Origin: Fusicatenibacter saccharivorans
GTDB lineage: Bacteria; Bacillota; Clostridia; Lachnospirales; Lachnospiraceae
Direction of reading: 5' to 3'
NCBI RefSeq assembly: GCF_027667425.1
Contig: NZ_JAQEGR010000017.1
Coordinates: forward strand, 24,939 to 88,938
Length of the DNA stretch: 64,000 bases
The position numbers and the translations under genes are program-made. Positions 24,795 to 32,476 of the stretch are shown here, piece after piece. The notes under the pieces are model-generated. The model did not search any database. It worked only from the letters and a program-made list of their open reading frames with translations, and had not been told where the DNA came from. How positions within the stretch are numbered: the stretch's first letter is position 1; the number at the start of each line of letters is the position of its first letter.

Positions 24795-25634
24795 ATGAGT
24801 TTTCACATTGTTGCAGACAGCTGCTGTGAACTGACAGCAGATATGAAAAAAAGAGGAAATATTGAAATTGCACCGCTGACCCTGGAAGTCGGCGGAGAAT
24901 CCATTCTGGATGACGAGACATTCGACCAGAAATATTTTTTAAAGAGAGTAGCGGAATGTCCGGAGTGCCCGAAATCCGCCTGCCCGTCGCCGGATTATTT
25001 CCGGAAATCTTTTCTGAACGGAGCAGAACGGTGCTACGCGGTCACACTTTCCGCACAGCTCAGCGGTTCCTATAACAGCGCAGTGCTCGGTGCAAACCTG
25101 GCGCAGGAGGAGAACGAGGATCTGAAGATTCACGTATTCAATTCCAGAAGCGCATCGATAGGAGAGACCCTGATTGTGAAAAAAATCGTGGAGTGCGAGG
25201 AAGCCGGCATGAGCTTTGAGCGCGTCGTAGAGACAGTAGAACTCTATATCAGCACACAGAACACCTATTTCGTGCTGGAAAATCTCGAAACTCTGCGGAA
25301 AAACGGCCGCCTTTCCAAAACAAAAGCACTTGTTGCATCCGCGCTTAAGATCAAACCGGTTATGGGAGCCACACCGGAGGGCGATATCGTACAGCTCGAT
25401 CAGGCGCGCGGCATCAACAAAGCACTGATGAAAATGGTCGATGCCATTGTAAATGACGCACAGCATGTAGAAAACAAAACGCTTGCCATCTCTCATTGCA
25501 ACTGCCCGGAGCGCGCCGAGATGGTAAAAGAAGCCCTTCTGGAGCGCCTTGCGGTACAGGATGTCTTCGTACTCGATACCCAGGGCGTCAGCAGTATGTA
25601 TGCAAATGACGGCGGAATTATCATTGCATTATAA
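24795..25634 (+). CDS. DegV family fatty-acid-binding protein
   Basis: A 279-residue two-domain DegV protein. The N-terminal IVADSCCELTADMK carries the usual D-S-x-x-(D/E)L pattern. YAVTLSAQLSGSYNSA forms the lipid carboxylate-binding site, and LRKNGRLSKTKALVASALKIKP is the family hallmark (only its core RLSKTKALVAS is diagnostic). Family knowledge: DegV/FakB proteins carry fatty acids to the FakA kinase. No fakA is nearby. The start has GGAGGG upstream; longer starts precede unlikely sequence. The promoter carries tandem repeats and an inverted repeat, suggesting regulation. Confidence 0.9.
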   Translation: MSFHIVADSCCELTADMKKRGNIEIAPLTLEVGGESILDDETFDQKYFLKRVAECPECPKSACPSPDYFRKSFLNGAERCYAVTLSAQLSGSYNSAVLGANLAQEENEDLKIHVFNSRSASIGETLIVKKIVECEEAGMSFERVVETVELYISTQNTYFVLENLETLRKNGRLSKTKALVASALKIKPVMGATPEGDIVQLDQARGINKALMKMVDAIVNDAQHVENKTLAISHCNCPERAEMVKEALLERLAVQDVFVLDTQGVSSMYANDGGIIIAL

Positions 25635-25651
25635 CTTTTCTCTTCCCTTTT

Positions 25652-25679
25652 TGTTGAAAATGTAGTATAATTTTCAACA
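25652..25679 (+). promoter_or_regulatory. Promoter -10 within an inverted repeat, candidate operator
   Basis: TGTTGAAAAT and ATTTTCAACA are exact inverted arms 8 bp apart, and TATAAT at 25666-25671 overlaps the right arm. The TTGAAA-N12-TTTCAA core resembles the repeat at 3041-3066. Confidence 0.5.
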
Positions 25680-25731
25680 TGTTTGAAAGTGCCGCCGAGC
25701 ACTTTTTAGAAATCAAAGGAGAAGTAGAACC

Positions 25732-26103
25732 ATGAGTCAGGAAAAAGTTGACCGCTATAAAAAGGAAAAAGCGAACCGTGAGAAAATCATGAGACGTGAA
25801 AGATGGATCACGAGACTGGAAGTTACCGCTTTCGTCGTTGTTCTGGCTACCCTGATCGGCTGGTTCTCCGTTGCTGTTTACCAGAACTCGGTAGCAGAGA
25901 AAAAGGCGAACCGCACGACAGAAACCACAACGATGAACGTGACGGATATTCAGAATTATCTGAGCGAGACCAACACATCCAGCGACAGCAGTGCAGATGA
26001 CACCAGCGACAGCTCTGATGCTTCCGATACATCTTCGGACAGCACAGCAGATACGGCAAGTGACAGCACAGCAGATTCCATCAGCGAAAGTACAGCGGAA
26101 TAA
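25732..26103 (+). CDS. Single-span membrane protein with Ser/Asp/Thr-rich repeat tail
   Basis: A 123-residue protein: a charged N-terminal helix (residues 1-28, Lys/Arg/Glu), one membrane helix at about 31-51 (TAFVVVLATLIGWFSVAVY), then a tail from about 75 built of SDSSADDTSD-like and SDSTADT-like units. The tail is probably disordered and, by the positive-inside rule, likely extracytoplasmic. No family recognised. AAAGGAG lies upstream. It is followed by a strong terminator. It shares plan and operator-like repeat with the gene at 2652. Confidence 0.8.
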   Translation: MSQEKVDRYKKEKANREKIMRRERWITRLEVTAFVVVLATLIGWFSVAVYQNSVAEKKANRTTETTTMNVTDIQNYLSETNTSSDSSADDTSDSSDASDTSSDSTADTASDSTADSISESTAE

Positions 26104-26123
26104 GCAGAATTGTTAAAGAAAGT

Positions 26124-26171
26124 AAAAGCGCTTACCACAGACGGGAAAATCCCGGAGTGATAAGCGCTTTT
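26124..26171 (+). terminator. Terminator after the Ser/Asp-rich membrane protein gene
   Basis: AAAAGCGCTTA and TAAGCGCTTTT form the outer stem, with CGGGA/TCCCG inside. The T-run follows on the plus strand. Confidence 0.85.
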
Positions 26172-26183
26172 GTTATAGAGATT

Positions 26184-26343
26184 TATAGCAATCCCCGAAA
26201 ATAATGCAAAAAATTCAGCACCGCAGAGCGTGAATTACTGCGTCACAGATTTTCGTCGTACCCCGGTACGCCTTCAAATCTGTTCCTTGCAATTCGCGCT
26301 CTGCAGCACTGCCTTTTTTGCATTATTTTCGGGTCTTGCTATA
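26184..26343. repeat. 160-bp imperfect palindrome, MITE-like
   Basis: Two 79-nt arms meet at a 2-nt loop (26263-26264). They are identical over a 20-nt block (CCCGAAAATAATGCAAAAAA) and match well elsewhere. The ends read TATAGCAA and TTGCTATA. No protein is encoded. It could be a miniature inverted-repeat element (TA flanks at both ends) or a transcribed structured RNA. It lies between two terminators. Confidence 0.75.
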
Positions 26344-26349
26344 GAAAAA

Positions 26350-26441
26350 ACTATGAGAAACACGCTCCGCGAGTTTCTCAAGTTATCGCGGCAGTCGCCA
26401 AGGTCTCGTGCAGGCACGGACTTTGGCTCGTTGTCCGCGTA
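26350..26441. other. Folded non-coding stretch beside the palindrome
   Basis: Two further hairpins are visible: GAGAAAC with GTTTCTC (about 26353-26379), and a larger stem from CGCGG to CCGCG enclosing GCCAAGGTC with GACTTTGGC (about 26387-26439). No gene is seen. The whole 26172-26445 interval is therefore almost fully structured and may be one element or RNA. Confidence 0.45.
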
Positions 26442-26445
26442 AATT

Positions 26446-26475
26446 AAAAAACCGGAGGACATACATCCTCCGGCC
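26446..26475 (-). terminator. Terminator of the cold-shock gene
   Basis: CCGGAGGA and TCCTCCGG form the stem, with a T-run on the minus strand. Confidence 0.85.
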
Positions 26476-26491
26476 TTTCGCTTATGGTTAA

Positions 26492-26692
26492 TTAGCATTT
26501 AACAACGTTGGAAGCCTGCATTCCGCGAGCACCCTCGGTAAGATCGTAAGTAACCGCCTGACCTTCGTCAAGAGTTTTGAATCCTTCACCCTGGATAGCG
26601 GAGAAATGTACGAATACATCGTTTCCGTCTTCGCCTGTGATGAAGCCATAGCCCTTCTCTGCGTTAAACCATTTCACTGTTCCCTTGTTCAT
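26492..26692 (-). CDS. cspA: Cold shock protein, CspA family
   Basis: A 66-residue single cold-shock domain. RNP1 KGYGFITG and RNP2 VFVHFSAI are intact and the length is standard. Family knowledge: these bind single-stranded RNA/DNA and melt secondary structure. GGAGG sits 8-9 bp before the ATG. The leader is about 180 nt and contains a very long hairpin plus a smaller one, as expected for a temperature-responsive cold-shock mRNA. It is monocistronic. Confidence 0.96.
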   Translation of the reverse strand: MNKGTVKWFNAEKGYGFITGEDGNDVFVHFSAIQGEGFKTLDEGQAVTYDLTEGARGMQASNVVKC

Positions 26693-26781
26693 TGTGAGTT
26701 ACCTCCATAAAATTAAAAAATAAGCATGATGTGGGAATGCATATGTTCCCCCATAAGCGAGTGAACTTTTGGTAAAAAAAT

Positions 26782-26842
26782 TCACTAGCTATTACAGATT
26801 ATATTGAAGGTGAATGCTAATATAATCTCTAATAGCTAGTGA
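26782..26842 (-). promoter_or_regulatory. Long hairpin in the cspA 5' leader, candidate RNA thermosensor
   Basis: Arms 26782-26805 and 26819-26842 are 24 nt each with a single mismatch, around a 13-nt loop. The stem is AT-rich and lies in the transcribed leader (start near 26873). A second small stem (GGGAA/TTCCC, about 26736-26753) lies nearer the start codon. Confidence 0.7.
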
Positions 26843-26879
26843 CCACGTATTACATCTCAACATCTTCTCGATTGAGACT

Positions 26880-26908
26880 ATTATAATCTTGCAAATCAAA
26901 AAAGTCAA
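26880..26908 (-). promoter_or_regulatory. Promoter of cspA
   Basis: On the minus strand TTGACT (plus 26903-26908) and TATAAT (plus 26880-26885) with a 17-bp spacer. Confidence 0.85.
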
Positions 26909-27006
26909 GAAAAAACTCTTTATTTCAGGAAAGATTTCGTGTATTATAAAAAGGAATAAATGGTCGGACGACGGCCAGAAGAAAAGAAAGGATCAGAGAA
27001 CGTAAG

Positions 27007-28287
27007 ATGAGTATCTTAATCAAAAATGGACAGGTCATCGACCCGGCCACCCAAAAAGACGAAATCAGTGATGTTCTGATCGAAAACGGTGTTATTACAC
27101 GGGTTGAAAAAGGAATCCGCGTAAAAGATGCGCAGGTAATAGATGCAAAAGGCTGCTATGTAATGCCTGGCATCATCGATATGCATGTACATCTCCGCGA
27201 CCCGGGGCAGACATATAAAGAAGATATTGAAAGCGGTTCGAAAGCAGCAGCAAAAGGAGGCGTGACAACGCTGGTAGCGATGCCGAATACAAAACCGGTC
27301 ATCGACAGCCCGGACCGAGTCAACTATGTAACGATCAAAGCAGACCGTTTTTCTCCGATTAATGTACTGCAGGCAGGCGCCATCACAGTAGGACAGAAGG
27401 GTGAAGAGCTCGCCGATATCGAAGGCATGGTAAAAGCCGGCATCCCGGCGATCAGCGAGGACGGAAAATCCGTTATGAACGCGCTGCTCTACAAAGAGGC
27501 CATGGAGATTGCCGCAGAGAAAAACATTCCGGTGCTGGCTCACTGCGAGGACAAGAACCTCGTAAACGGCGGCTGCATGAATGAGGATGCAAACTCGAGA
27601 GAGTGGCATCTGCCGGGCATCACAAACTCCGTAGAGAACACGATTGTTGCAAGAGATATCGTACTTGCCGCAGAGACAGGTGCACACCTGCATCTGTGCC
27701 ACTGCTCGACCAAAGAGAGCGTGGATATGGTGCGTGAGGCGAGAAAGGCCGGCGTTTCGATTTCCGCCGAGGTCTGCCCGCATCACTTTACCCTCTGCAG
27801 CGACGACATCGTAAAGGGCGACACCAACTACAAGATGAATCCGCCGCTCCGTACGAAAGAGGATCTCGAGGCACTGCGCCAGGGTCTGAAAGACGATGTC
27901 TTCGATGTCATCAGCACCGATCATGCACCGCATGCGCTGACCGAGAAACAGGAGTCCTTCAAGAAAGCTCCGTTCGGCATCGTCGGACTGGAGACGAGCG
28001 TGGCTCTTACCATCACCGAACTTGTGGATACCGAGGTCATCACCCCAATGCAGATGGCGGAGAAGATGAGCTACAATCCGGCAAAAATCCTGCACCTGGA
28101 CAAGAAAGGTTCTCTTGCACCTGGCATGGACGCCGATGTGGTTGTCATCGATCCGGAAGCAGAGTATGTGATCGATCCGAAGGAGTTTGTTTCCAAGGGC
28201 AAAAACACTCCGTTCGGCGGCAAGAAAGTCAAAGGAAAAGTTATGGCTACCGTATGCGGCGGCAAGATTGTATACGAAGCTGAGTAA
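27007..28287 (+). CDS. pyrC: Dihydroorotase
   Basis: A 426-residue class I dihydroorotase cyclising carbamoyl-aspartate in UMP synthesis. The metal-binding DMHVHLRDPG is at about residues 60-69, later HCEDKNLV and HLCHCSTKESVD supply histidines, and STDHAPHALTEKQ holds the catalytic aspartate. An amidohydrolase beta-sandwich is formed by both ends (VIDPATQKDEISD; FGGKKVKGKV). It opens the pyrC-F-K-D cluster; pyrF follows after 37 bp. A possible -10 (TATTAT, 26942) lies upstream with a weak -35. Confidence 0.95.
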   Translation: MSILIKNGQVIDPATQKDEISDVLIENGVITRVEKGIRVKDAQVIDAKGCYVMPGIIDMHVHLRDPGQTYKEDIESGSKAAAKGGVTTLVAMPNTKPVIDSPDRVNYVTIKADRFSPINVLQAGAITVGQKGEELADIEGMVKAGIPAISEDGKSVMNALLYKEAMEIAAEKNIPVLAHCEDKNLVNGGCMNEDANSREWHLPGITNSVENTIVARDIVLAAETGAHLHLCHCSTKESVDMVREARKAGVSISAEVCPHHFTLCSDDIVKGDTNYKMNPPLRTKEDLEALRQGLKDDVFDVISTDHAPHALTEKQESFKKAPFGIVGLETSVALTITELVDTEVITPMQMAEKMSYNPAKILHLDKKGSLAPGMDADVVVIDPEAEYVIDPKEFVSKGKNTPFGGKKVKGKVMATVCGGKIVYEAE

Positions 28288-28324
28288 TTTCTATAAGAAA
28301 AGAAAGAAGAGGGAGAGTAAGCAG

Positions 28325-29254
28325 ATGATTAACAAACTGATTGCAAACATTAAAAAAACAAATGCACCGATCGTCGTAGGTCTGGACCCGATGCTGAACT
28401 ATGTGCCGGAGCACGTACAGAAAAAGGCATTTGCCGAGTACGGCGAGACACTTGAAGGAGCTGCAGAGGCCGTTTGGCAGTTCAATAAAGCGATTGTCGA
28501 CGCAACATACGATCTGATTCCGGCTGTAAAACCGCAGGTTGCCATGTATGAGCAGTTCGGCGTTCCGGGAATGGCAGCGTATGAGAAGACCGTTTCCTAC
28601 TGCCAGGAAAAGGGTCTCGTTGTCATCGGCGATATCAAACGAGGCGATATCGGTTCTACTTCTGAGGCGTATGCAGTCGGCCACCTCGGCCACGTGCAAG
28701 TGGGAAGCAAATCCTACGCCGGATTCCATGAGGATTTTGCAACTGTCAATCCGTATCTTGGATCTGACGGCGTAAAACCGTTCATCAAGGTCTGCAAAGA
28801 GGAGAAAAAAGGTATCTTTGTTCTGGTAAAAACCTCGAACCCGTCCAGCGGCGAGTTCCAGGACCGCATCATCGACGGACGTCCGCTGTATGAGTGGGTC
28901 GGCGAGCAGGTTGCCGCGTGGGGCGAGGAGCACATGGGCGATGATTACAGCTATGTGGGAGCTGTTGTCGGCGCTACGTACCCGGAGATGGGCAAGGTGC
29001 TGCGTAAGGTAATGCCGAAATCCTACATCCTGGTACCGGGCTACGGTGCACAGGGCGGAAAAGGAAAAGACCTCGTTCACTTCTTCAATGAGGACGGACT
29101 GGGTGCAATCGTAAACTCTTCGAGAGGTATTATCGCTGCTTACAAACAGGAAAAATATGCCGAGTTTGGCACTGAGAACTTTGCGGATGCTTCGAGAGCA
29201 GCTGTAAAGGATATGGTTGAGGATATCAGCGGGGCGCTTGCTGCTGCAAAATAA
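28325..29254 (+). CDS. pyrF: Orotidine 5'-phosphate decarboxylase (type 2)
   Basis: A 309-residue decarboxylase making UMP from OMP. The active-site motif VIGDIKRGDIGSTSEAYA contains the D-x-K-x-x-D array, and VGLDPMLNYVP is at the N-terminus. The length fits the longer PyrF subfamily used with PyrK/PyrDB. The ATG has AGAGGGAGAG upstream. It lies between pyrC and pyrK in one apparent operon. Confidence 0.95.
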   Translation: MINKLIANIKKTNAPIVVGLDPMLNYVPEHVQKKAFAEYGETLEGAAEAVWQFNKAIVDATYDLIPAVKPQVAMYEQFGVPGMAAYEKTVSYCQEKGLVVIGDIKRGDIGSTSEAYAVGHLGHVQVGSKSYAGFHEDFATVNPYLGSDGVKPFIKVCKEEKKGIFVLVKTSNPSSGEFQDRIIDGRPLYEWVGEQVAAWGEEHMGDDYSYVGAVVGATYPEMGKVLRKVMPKSYILVPGYGAQGGKGKDLVHFFNEDGLGAIVNSSRGIIAAYKQEKYAEFGTENFADASRAAVKDMVEDISGALAAAK

Positions 29255-29361
29255 GAATACAGGGTGAAAAGCTCAGAAGGTCTGCCGGGTAGACGTTATG
29301 TCCGCCGGAGGATATTTTGGGCTTTTCGCCGATTCAAGAAAATAAAAGGAGTGTTCAGCTT

Positions 29362-30132
29362 ATGAAAATCAAGGAATGCTGTACTGTGGAAAGTCAGGAG
29401 TGCATTGCAAAAGGAATTTACAGCATGTGGATTTCCACGAAAGTGATTGCGAAAGAGGCGAAGGCCGGCCAGTTTATTTCTCTGTTTTCGAAGGACGGCA
29501 GCCGTCTTCTGCCGCGTCCGATTTCTCTTTGTGAGATCGACCGAGAGGGAGGAAGACTTCGGATTGTCTACCGTGTGGCAGGTGCAGGAACGGAGGAGTT
29601 TTCGCATCTGAAAGCGGGGGATGAGGTTGATATTTTAGGACCGCTTGGAAATGGATTCCCGATCGAGGAAGGTAAGGGAAAACGTGTGATGCTGATGGGC
29701 GGCGGTATCGGTGTTCCGCCGATGCTGCAGACGGCGAAGGATCTTGGAACGGACACGATCATCTGCTGTGGTTACCGCGATGAGTTGTTCTTAAATGAGG
29801 AGTTTGCTGCGGCAGGCGATCTTCATATTGCAACGGAGGACGGAAGTGCCGGTGTGAAGGGCAATGTGATGGATGCGGTGCGCGAGGATCATCTGGAAGC
29901 AGATGTAATTTTTGCCTGCGGTCCGGCTCCGATGCTGCGTGCGATTAAGGCGTACGGTCTGGAAAAGGGAATTCCATGCTGGATTTCGATGGAAGAGAAG
30001 ATGGCGTGCGGCGTTGGCGCATGTCTTGCGTGTGTCTGCCAGTCGACTGAGGTGGATGGTCATTCACATGTGCACAACAAGCGGATCTGCAAGGACGGAC
30101 CGGTCTTTTTAAGTACGGAAATTGAGCTGTAA
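29362..30132 (+). CDS. pyrK: Dihydroorotate dehydrogenase B, electron-transfer subunit
   Basis: A 256-residue iron-sulfur flavoprotein of the ferredoxin-NADP reductase type. FAD site LLPRPISLCEID, NAD site GGGIGVPPMLQTAKDLG, and [2Fe-2S] cysteines in MACGVGACLACVC plus a later RICKDGPVF. It passes electrons from PyrD to NAD+, allowing anaerobic-compatible dihydroorotate oxidation. AAAGGAG precedes the ATG. pyrD follows after 24 bp. Confidence 0.95.
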   Translation: MKIKECCTVESQECIAKGIYSMWISTKVIAKEAKAGQFISLFSKDGSRLLPRPISLCEIDREGGRLRIVYRVAGAGTEEFSHLKAGDEVDILGPLGNGFPIEEGKGKRVMLMGGGIGVPPMLQTAKDLGTDTIICCGYRDELFLNEEFAAAGDLHIATEDGSAGVKGNVMDAVREDHLEADVIFACGPAPMLRAIKAYGLEKGIPCWISMEEKMACGVGACLACVCQSTEVDGHSHVHNKRICKDGPVFLSTEIEL

Positions 30133-30156
30133 GTGACGCGAGGAGGAGAAAAAGCG

Positions 30157-31059
30157 ATGAAGACAAGTGTGAATCTGGCGGGTGTGGAACTGAAGAATCC
30201 GGTTATGACGGCATCTGGTACGTTTGGCTCCGGCGCGGAGTACAGTGAGTTTGTGGATTTGAAGGAGCTTGGCGCGGTTGTGACGAAGGGTGTTGCGAAT
30301 GTGCCGTGGCCGGGGAATCCGACGCCGCGTATTGCGGAGGTTTACGGCGGAATGCTGAATGCGATCGGACTGCAGAATCCTGGTATTGATGTGTTCTGTG
30401 AGAGGGATATTCCGTTTTTGAAACAGTTTGACACGAAGATTGTGGTGAATGTGTGTGGACGGACGACGGAGGATTACTGTGAGGTTGTGGAGCGATTGAC
30501 TTCGGAGCCGGTGGATCTGCTGGAGATTAATATTTCGTGCCCGAATGTGAAGGAGGGCGGTATTGCGTTTGGACAGGATCCGAAGGCGGTGGAGGCGATC
30601 ACCAGAGAAGTTAAAAAATATGCGAAGCAGCCGATTATTATGAAATTGAGCCCGAATGTGACGGATATTACGGAGATGGCGCGGGCTGCGGAAGCCGGCG
30701 GGGCGGATGTGCTGTCGCTGATCAATACGCTTACTGGGATGAAGATTGATATTGAACGGCAGAAGTTTGCGATTGCGAATAAGACTGGCGGTATGTCGGG
30801 GCCGGCGGTGAAGCCGATTGCGGTGCGGATGGTGTATCAGGTGGCGCAGGCAGTGAAAGTGCCGATTATTGGTATGGGCGGTATTGCGTCGGCGGAGGAT
30901 GCGCTGGAGTTTATTCTGGCGGGGGCTACGGCGGTTTCGATTGGGACGGCGAATTTCTTTAATCCGTATGCGACTGTTGAAACGGTTCGCGGTATCGAAG
31001 AGTATATGAGAAGGCATAAGGTTGACGATATTAATTCGCTGATCGGGGCGGTGAGATAA
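30157..31059 (+). CDS. pyrD: Dihydroorotate dehydrogenase B, catalytic subunit
   Basis: A 300-residue class 1B dihydroorotate dehydrogenase (FMN TIM barrel). The catalytic cysteine lies in INISCPNVKEGG, and FMN contacts include MTASGTFGSG and GMGGIASAEDALEF. It forms a complex with PyrK. AGGAGGAG precedes the ATG. Codon use shifts here to GTG, GCG and GAT/ATT with few C-ending codons, a trend that becomes extreme in the next gene. The gene is followed by a long compound hairpin. Confidence 0.95.
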   Translation: MKTSVNLAGVELKNPVMTASGTFGSGAEYSEFVDLKELGAVVTKGVANVPWPGNPTPRIAEVYGGMLNAIGLQNPGIDVFCERDIPFLKQFDTKIVVNVCGRTTEDYCEVVERLTSEPVDLLEINISCPNVKEGGIAFGQDPKAVEAITREVKKYAKQPIIMKLSPNVTDITEMARAAEAGGADVLSLINTLTGMKIDIERQKFAIANKTGGMSGPAVKPIAVRMVYQVAQAVKVPIIGMGGIASAEDALEFILAGATAVSIGTANFFNPYATVETVRGIEEYMRRHKVDDINSLIGAVR

Positions 31060-31088
31060 GACGGACGGCCTCGAGCGGCTTCGCATCT

Positions 31089-31175
31089 GCGGTGCGGCGG
31101 GCGAGAAAAAGAGGGCGGAACTGTGGCTCAGAATGGGCACAGTTCCGCCCTCTTTTTCTATGCCCGCCACACCGC
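31089..31175. terminator. Compound long hairpin after pyrD
   Basis: An inner stem with 22-nt perfect arms (31104-31125 and 31138-31159) sits inside an outer stem of 14-nt arms with one mismatch (31089-31102 and 31162-31175). T-runs in the arms allow termination, but the nested size suggests a palindromic repeat element adopted as terminator. Confidence 0.7.
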
Positions 31176-31306
31176 AGGCGCAAATTCCAGTGAGATCTGG
31201 TTGTGTGGAGCTGAAACGAAGTAGGTCTGGATCCGCCGGGGGCGGATCGGCGTGAGAGTGTTGTGGTGGGTGCATAGTATATAGAAAATGGAAGGTGGTA
31301 TGTGAG

Positions 31307-32248
31307 ATGAAGTATGGGATCATTAAAGTGAAGCGGGCGTTTTTGTATGAGGAGAATGGGGTGGATGTGGTGGATGAGGTGTTTTTTGGATGGAGCGTGA
31401 TGTGGGAAGATGAGGGGGAGTGGATTGAGGTTTGGACGCATTATGGGTATCGGGGGTGGATGGAGAGGAATTTGATTGAAGAGAAAAGCCGGGAGTGGAT
31501 GGAGGAGAGGGAAAAGGCAGGGAATACGTATGTGGTGACACGCGGGTTTGCGGATGTGATGAGGGGAGCGCGGGTGCAGTCGCGGATGTTGGAGACGCTG
31601 GGACGGGGGTGTTTTGTGGAGAAAATGGAGGAGACGGAGAATGGGTATTGCAGGGTGAAACTGGCGAATGGGATCAGTGGGTTTGTGCCGGAGGTGGCAT
31701 TAAGAAAAAGACTGGATTCGGATCGGTTTTTGTGGGGAAAATCGGAAGAGAGGTTTTTTGTGGAGCAGGGGATTCCGGAGGGGTGGTCGGAAGAGAAGTT
31801 TCGGAGGAAGGTTGTGGAGTGTGCGAAGGGGTATCTTGGATGCCAGTACCGGTGGGGCGGGAAGGCGGCGGATGGGATTGACTGTTCGGGTGTGGTGTTT
31901 ATGGTGTATTTGATGAATGGGGTTTTGATTTGGCGGGATGCGGATATCAGGGAAGGGTATCCGATGAAAGCGATCTGGAGAGAAGGGGAGGAGATGTGTC
32001 TGGTGGAGGAACGGGCGAAGGCCGGGGATCTGCTGTTCTGGAGGGGGCATGTGGGGATGTATCTGGGGGACGGCAGGTATCTGCACTGTACGGGGCATGA
32101 GAGGGTGTTTGGGTGCAGGGTGAATAGTCTGCGGAGAGGGGATGAGGATTTTCGGGAGGATCTGGCGGAGGCGTTGAAAGTGGTTGGGAGTGTTTTTCGT
32201 GAAATATCTGGAAGCGGAAAGCTGGAGGAAAAGAGCGATGTACCGTGA
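31307..32248 (+). CDS. NlpC/P60 family hydrolase with SH3-like N-terminal region
   Basis: A 313-residue protein. Residues 1-130 look like one or two bacterial SH3 domains (NGYCRVKLANGISGFVPE). Residues about 165-300 are NlpC/P60 with Cys193 in GGKAADGIDCSGVVF and His248 in LLFWRGHVGMYLGDG. Family knowledge: gamma-D-glutamyl-diamino acid peptidases that cut or recycle murein peptides. No signal peptide is visible, which suits a cytoplasmic recycling enzyme such as YkfC. The plus strand is strikingly rich in G and poor in C compared with all neighbours. Confidence 0.88.
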   Translation: MKYGIIKVKRAFLYEENGVDVVDEVFFGWSVMWEDEGEWIEVWTHYGYRGWMERNLIEEKSREWMEEREKAGNTYVVTRGFADVMRGARVQSRMLETLGRGCFVEKMEETENGYCRVKLANGISGFVPEVALRKRLDSDRFLWGKSEERFFVEQGIPEGWSEEKFRRKVVECAKGYLGCQYRWGGKAADGIDCSGVVFMVYLMNGVLIWRDADIREGYPMKAIWREGEEMCLVEERAKAGDLLFWRGHVGMYLGDGRYLHCTGHERVFGCRVNSLRRGDEDFREDLAEALKVVGSVFREISGSGKLEEKSDVP

Positions 32249-32321
32249 AAAACAGGCATTGCGGGCGGCACGGGAGTAAATAAGACATATATAATTGACA
32301 TCAGGAAATATCATTTTTGTA

Positions 32322-32351
32322 TTGGAAATCCCTGAAAAAGTTTGTTATAAT
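32322..32351 (+). promoter_or_regulatory. Probable promoter of the alcohol dehydrogenase gene
   Basis: TTGGAA at 32322-32327 and TATAAT at 32346-32351 with an 18-bp spacer. A second TTGACA at 32295 lacks a good partner. Confidence 0.5.
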
Positions 32352-32476
32352 AATAACAAAGTCGAAAACAAAAGACAAAAGGCGGCTCAAACAGAGAGTA
32401 GGAAAAACAGAAATTCTGCTGATCTGATCTGCCGGAGCTGTCCATCAGAAGCAAAACAAGAAAGGGGTTCTGAACA

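Noticed and set aside
26230..26498. Small open frames across the 160-bp palindrome
   Set aside because: They follow the inverted repeat, lack an RBS and have no protein-like features.
27016..28095. Minus-strand frame of about 360 codons opposite pyrC
   Set aside because: Cys/His/Ile-rich shadow of a dihydroorotase gene with intact motifs; no promoter or RBS.
30109..31323. Long minus-strand open frame (about 400 codons) opposite pyrD
   Set aside because: It is antisense to a certain gene, low-complexity (His/Arg/Asn-rich) and produced by the G-rich composition of the plus strand; no RBS or family.
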